DNA of 6,855 nt from Chamaesiphon sp031376885 (GTDB lineage Bacteria; Cyanobacteriota; Cyanobacteriia; Cyanobacteriales; Chamaesiphonaceae), in the NCBI GenBank assembly GCA_031376885.1, contig JANMEL010000282.1, positions 1 to 6,855 on the forward strand. The letters are read 5' to 3'. The notes beneath the pieces are model-generated. The model was not told the DNA's origin and did not search any database. It worked only from the letters and a program-made list of their open reading frames with translations. The first letter of the stretch is position 1. Every line of letters starts with the position of its first letter. Below, piece after piece: positions 5,444-6,855 of this stretch. The position numbers and the translations under genes are program-made.

Positions 5444-6805
5444 CTAAGGGTAGGGCGCGGTGGTGGATTCGATGGTTGTGAGTACTGTTTGGTGGATCTG
5501 TTTCCAGGGAATTTGATATTCTCGTGCTAGTGTGGCGCAGTCTTCGTATTCTGGTTGAATGTTGATGATGCGATCGTCGTCAGTTAGGTTATTTCGCGCG
5601 ATTTTTACTCGGACTGTGCCATATTTGGTAGTGACAGATTCTATTTCTCTGGGTAGGATCGATCGGACTTCTGCTCGTCGTCGAATTCCTAGAGTGGTAG
5701 TCTCGGCGAAGATAATTTGTTCGCACTCAATGGCTCGATCGAATGGACAAATAACTGTCAGGAGTATTCCCGATCGAGATTTTTTCATCCCGATTGCTTG
5801 AGTGAAGATATCTAGTGCCCCAGCTTGAAATAATAACTCGTAAATGTACCCGATCGCCTGGGGATTGAGGTCGTCGATTTGGGTAGTTAAGACTTGGATG
5901 GTTTCTAAGCAGTCTTCCCGCACCGCAGATTTGGCGGCTGCTGTAGTCATCGTACCAATCCAGATCCGTAAAATATTCGGAATGGCTAACTCGATCGTCC
6001 CCGCACCCAAACCGATAGACTCTAATTGCATCCTTGGTGCTGCGCCAAATTCACTCGCCAAAGTCACCGCAATCGCCGCACCAGTGGGAGTCACCAACTC
6101 TCGATCGATCCCATTGCTATATATCGGCACCTGATGGGCTGAAAACAATTTTAGCACCGCAGGTACAGGCACGGGCAAAACTCCATGGGCAGCTTTGACA
6201 GTGCCGCCGCCAGTAGGTAATGGCGAACAGTAAATTTTGTCGATCTTCAGATAATCTAACCCCAAACAAGTCCCCACGATATCGACGATCGCATCCACAG
6301 CCCCCACCTCATGAAAATGCACCTCAGAGGGGTCTATGCCGTGAACTGCGCCCTCGGCGATCGCTAATTTACGGAAGATAGCCAAACTCCACTCAGACGC
6401 TCTAGAGGGCAAATTTGCCCCACTAATCAGCTCTTCGATTTGGGGTAGGTTCCGTTGGGGAGTATCGTAGTGATGGTGATGATGATGGTCATGAGTATGC
6501 TCGTGGTCATCATGGTGATGATGGTCGTGAGAATGCTCGTGGTCATGGTGGTGATGATGCCCATGTGCTGATTTATGCTCGGTGGGTGCATTCTTGCCAT
6601 GGCTCACCATCAAATCTACATGAACCTTCGTCGCAATTTGACCATTGTGGTGGATATATGTCGATCGCAATTTATACTCAGACTGGATGCCCAACTTGTC
6701 AAGATGACTGGTTAAATATGCCAGGGGTACGCCAGCATCTACCAATGCACCCAAACACATATCGCCAGCAATTCCGGTTTGACATTCTAAATAAGCAATT
6801 TTCAT
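5444..6805 (-). CDS. larC: LarC, nickel-pincer nucleotide cofactor nickel insertase
   Basis: The protein has 453 residues and starts with MKIAYLECQTGIAGDM, the family N-terminus. LarC is a CTP-dependent cyclometallase that inserts nickel into the thiolated pyridinium mononucleotide, completing the cofactor of lactate racemase LarA and relatives. Motifs seen are HFHEVGAVDAIVDIVG (163-178), PLPTGGGTV (195-203), TPTGAA (239-244), then the second half with QIDDLNP (309-315), GALDIFTQAIGMKKSRSG (329-346), ETTTLGIRR and PEYEDC. Both halves are fused in one frame, so the frameshift used in Lactobacillus plantarum to join LarC1 and LarC2 is not needed. Residues 81-112 form a His-rich insert (22 His in 32) between N-terminal segments, likely binding or storing nickel. 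No larA, larB or larE is in the window. The upstream side is a heptamer repeat, so the promoter lies beyond the right edge. Confidence 0.94.
   Translation of the reverse strand: MKIAYLECQTGIAGDMCLGALVDAGVPLAYLTSHLDKLGIQSEYKLRSTYIHHNGQIATKVHVDLMVSHGKNAPTEHKSAHGHHHHHDHEHSHDHHHHDDHEHTHDHHHHHHYDTPQRNLPQIEELISGANLPSRASEWSLAIFRKLAIAEGAVHGIDPSEVHFHEVGAVDAIVDIVGTCLGLDYLKIDKIYCSPLPTGGGTVKAAHGVLPVPVPAVLKLFSAHQVPIYSNGIDRELVTPTGAAIAVTLASEFGAAPRMQLESIGLGAGTIELAIPNILRIWIGTMTTAAAKSAVREDCLETIQVLTTQIDDLNPQAIGYIYELLFQAGALDIFTQAIGMKKSRSGILLTVICPFDRAIECEQIIFAETTTLGIRRRAEVRSILPREIESVTTKYGTVRVKIARNNLTDDDRIINIQPEYEDCATLAREYQIPWKQIHQTVLTTIESTTAPYP
6476..6547 (-). repeat. Duplicated 36-bp unit encoding the His-rich insert of LarC
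   Basis: Two adjacent 36-bp units, 6512-6547 and 6476-6511, match at 31 of 36 positions and keep frame. They encode HDHEHSHDHHHH and DDHEHTHDHHHH (residues 87-98 and 99-110). The changes swap Ser for Thr and one His for Asp, with the rest silent. This indicates in-frame tandem duplication of a metal-binding segment, a site likely to vary in length between strains. Confidence 0.8.
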
Positions 6806-6855
6806 TGAGGGGTCAGGGGTGAGGTGTCAGGTGTCAGGTGTCAGGTGTCAGGTGT
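6806..6855. repeat. Heptamer tandem repeat (STRR type) abutting the larC start, truncated by window end
   Basis: From 6809 the sequence runs in a strict 7-base register: GGGGTCA, GGGGTGA, then GGTGTCA four times (6823-6850) and a partial GGTGT at the edge. Short tandemly repeated heptamers are a known class of cyanobacterial repeat. The array begins three bases before the larC start codon, on the side that would be its leader, leaving no room for a ribosome binding site. The part next to the gene (6806-6821) is identical to 1841-1856 in reverse complement. Confidence 0.9.

Noticed and set aside
2584..6364. Five GCGATCGC octamers considered as a local regulatory signal
   Set aside because: HIP1 octamers are spread genome-wide in many cyanobacteria and here lie inside coding regions without pattern; they are used only as a taxonomic hint.
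5444..6805. Search for a programmed frameshift joining LarC1 and LarC2
   Set aside because: Both halves are in one uninterrupted frame, so no frameshift is needed.
6565..6822. 85-codon plus-strand open frame opposite the larC start
   Set aside because: It is antisense to the conserved LarC N-terminus and runs into the heptamer repeat; no ribosome binding site or known domain.
6809..6855. Tandem repeat considered as a CRISPR array
   Set aside because: The unit is 7 bases with no spacers; it is a simple heptamer repeat.
1..6855. A tRNA, rRNA or riboswitch anywhere in the window
   Set aside because: No cloverleaf, rRNA-like stretch or recognised riboswitch core was found on either strand by eye.

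Overview
The window looks like a chromosomal segment from a cyanobacterium. It holds five exact copies of the octamer GCGATCGC (HIP1; at 2584, 2845, 3636, 4808 and 6357) and many more CGATCG cores. Chance would give far fewer than one copy of the octamer in 6.9 kb. Heptamer tandem repeats, weak or absent Shine-Dalgarno sequences at most starts, and several palindromic intergenic repeats fit the same assignment. The genus cannot be fixed from the sequence alone.

Left part, plus strand. A perfect inverted repeat (25-55) lies before a leader of about 200 bp, followed by a 495-residue histidine-kinase-like protein (263-1750). Its H-box is intact but its ATP-binding domain is strongly eroded. A C-rich repeat tract (1815-1858) separates it from a small YciI-family protein (1859-2137). 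Next comes a membrane-embedded M50 site-2-type zinc protease with C-terminal CBS domains (2260-3384, or from 2218). A strong hairpin (3442-3477) closes this block and faces the opposing gene.

Right part, minus strand. A methionine-R-sulfoxide reductase B with a twin-arginine-like leader (3482-3976) is followed by about 390 bp without an intact gene. This stretch holds a leader inverted repeat, what looks like the wreck of a small gene (4062-4275) split by a nested palindromic element (4156-4243), purine-rich short repeats (4288-4327) and a 30-bp palindrome (4338-4367). That palindrome supplies the stop codon of the next gene. Upstream on the minus strand come an enolase-superfamily dipeptide epimerase (4363-5406) and, 37 bp before it, larC (5444-6805). 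LarC is the nickel-inserting enzyme of the nickel-pincer nucleotide cofactor. larC and the epimerase probably form one transcription unit read from larC. Its leader is a heptamer repeat running off the right edge.

Most of the genes are ordinary housekeeping or stress functions: protein repair, regulated proteolysis, cofactor assembly and murein-peptide recycling. I see no complete novel system. The signals most worth following are the degenerate kinase, the disrupted small gene, and the repeat sequences that abut start or stop codons of three genes.
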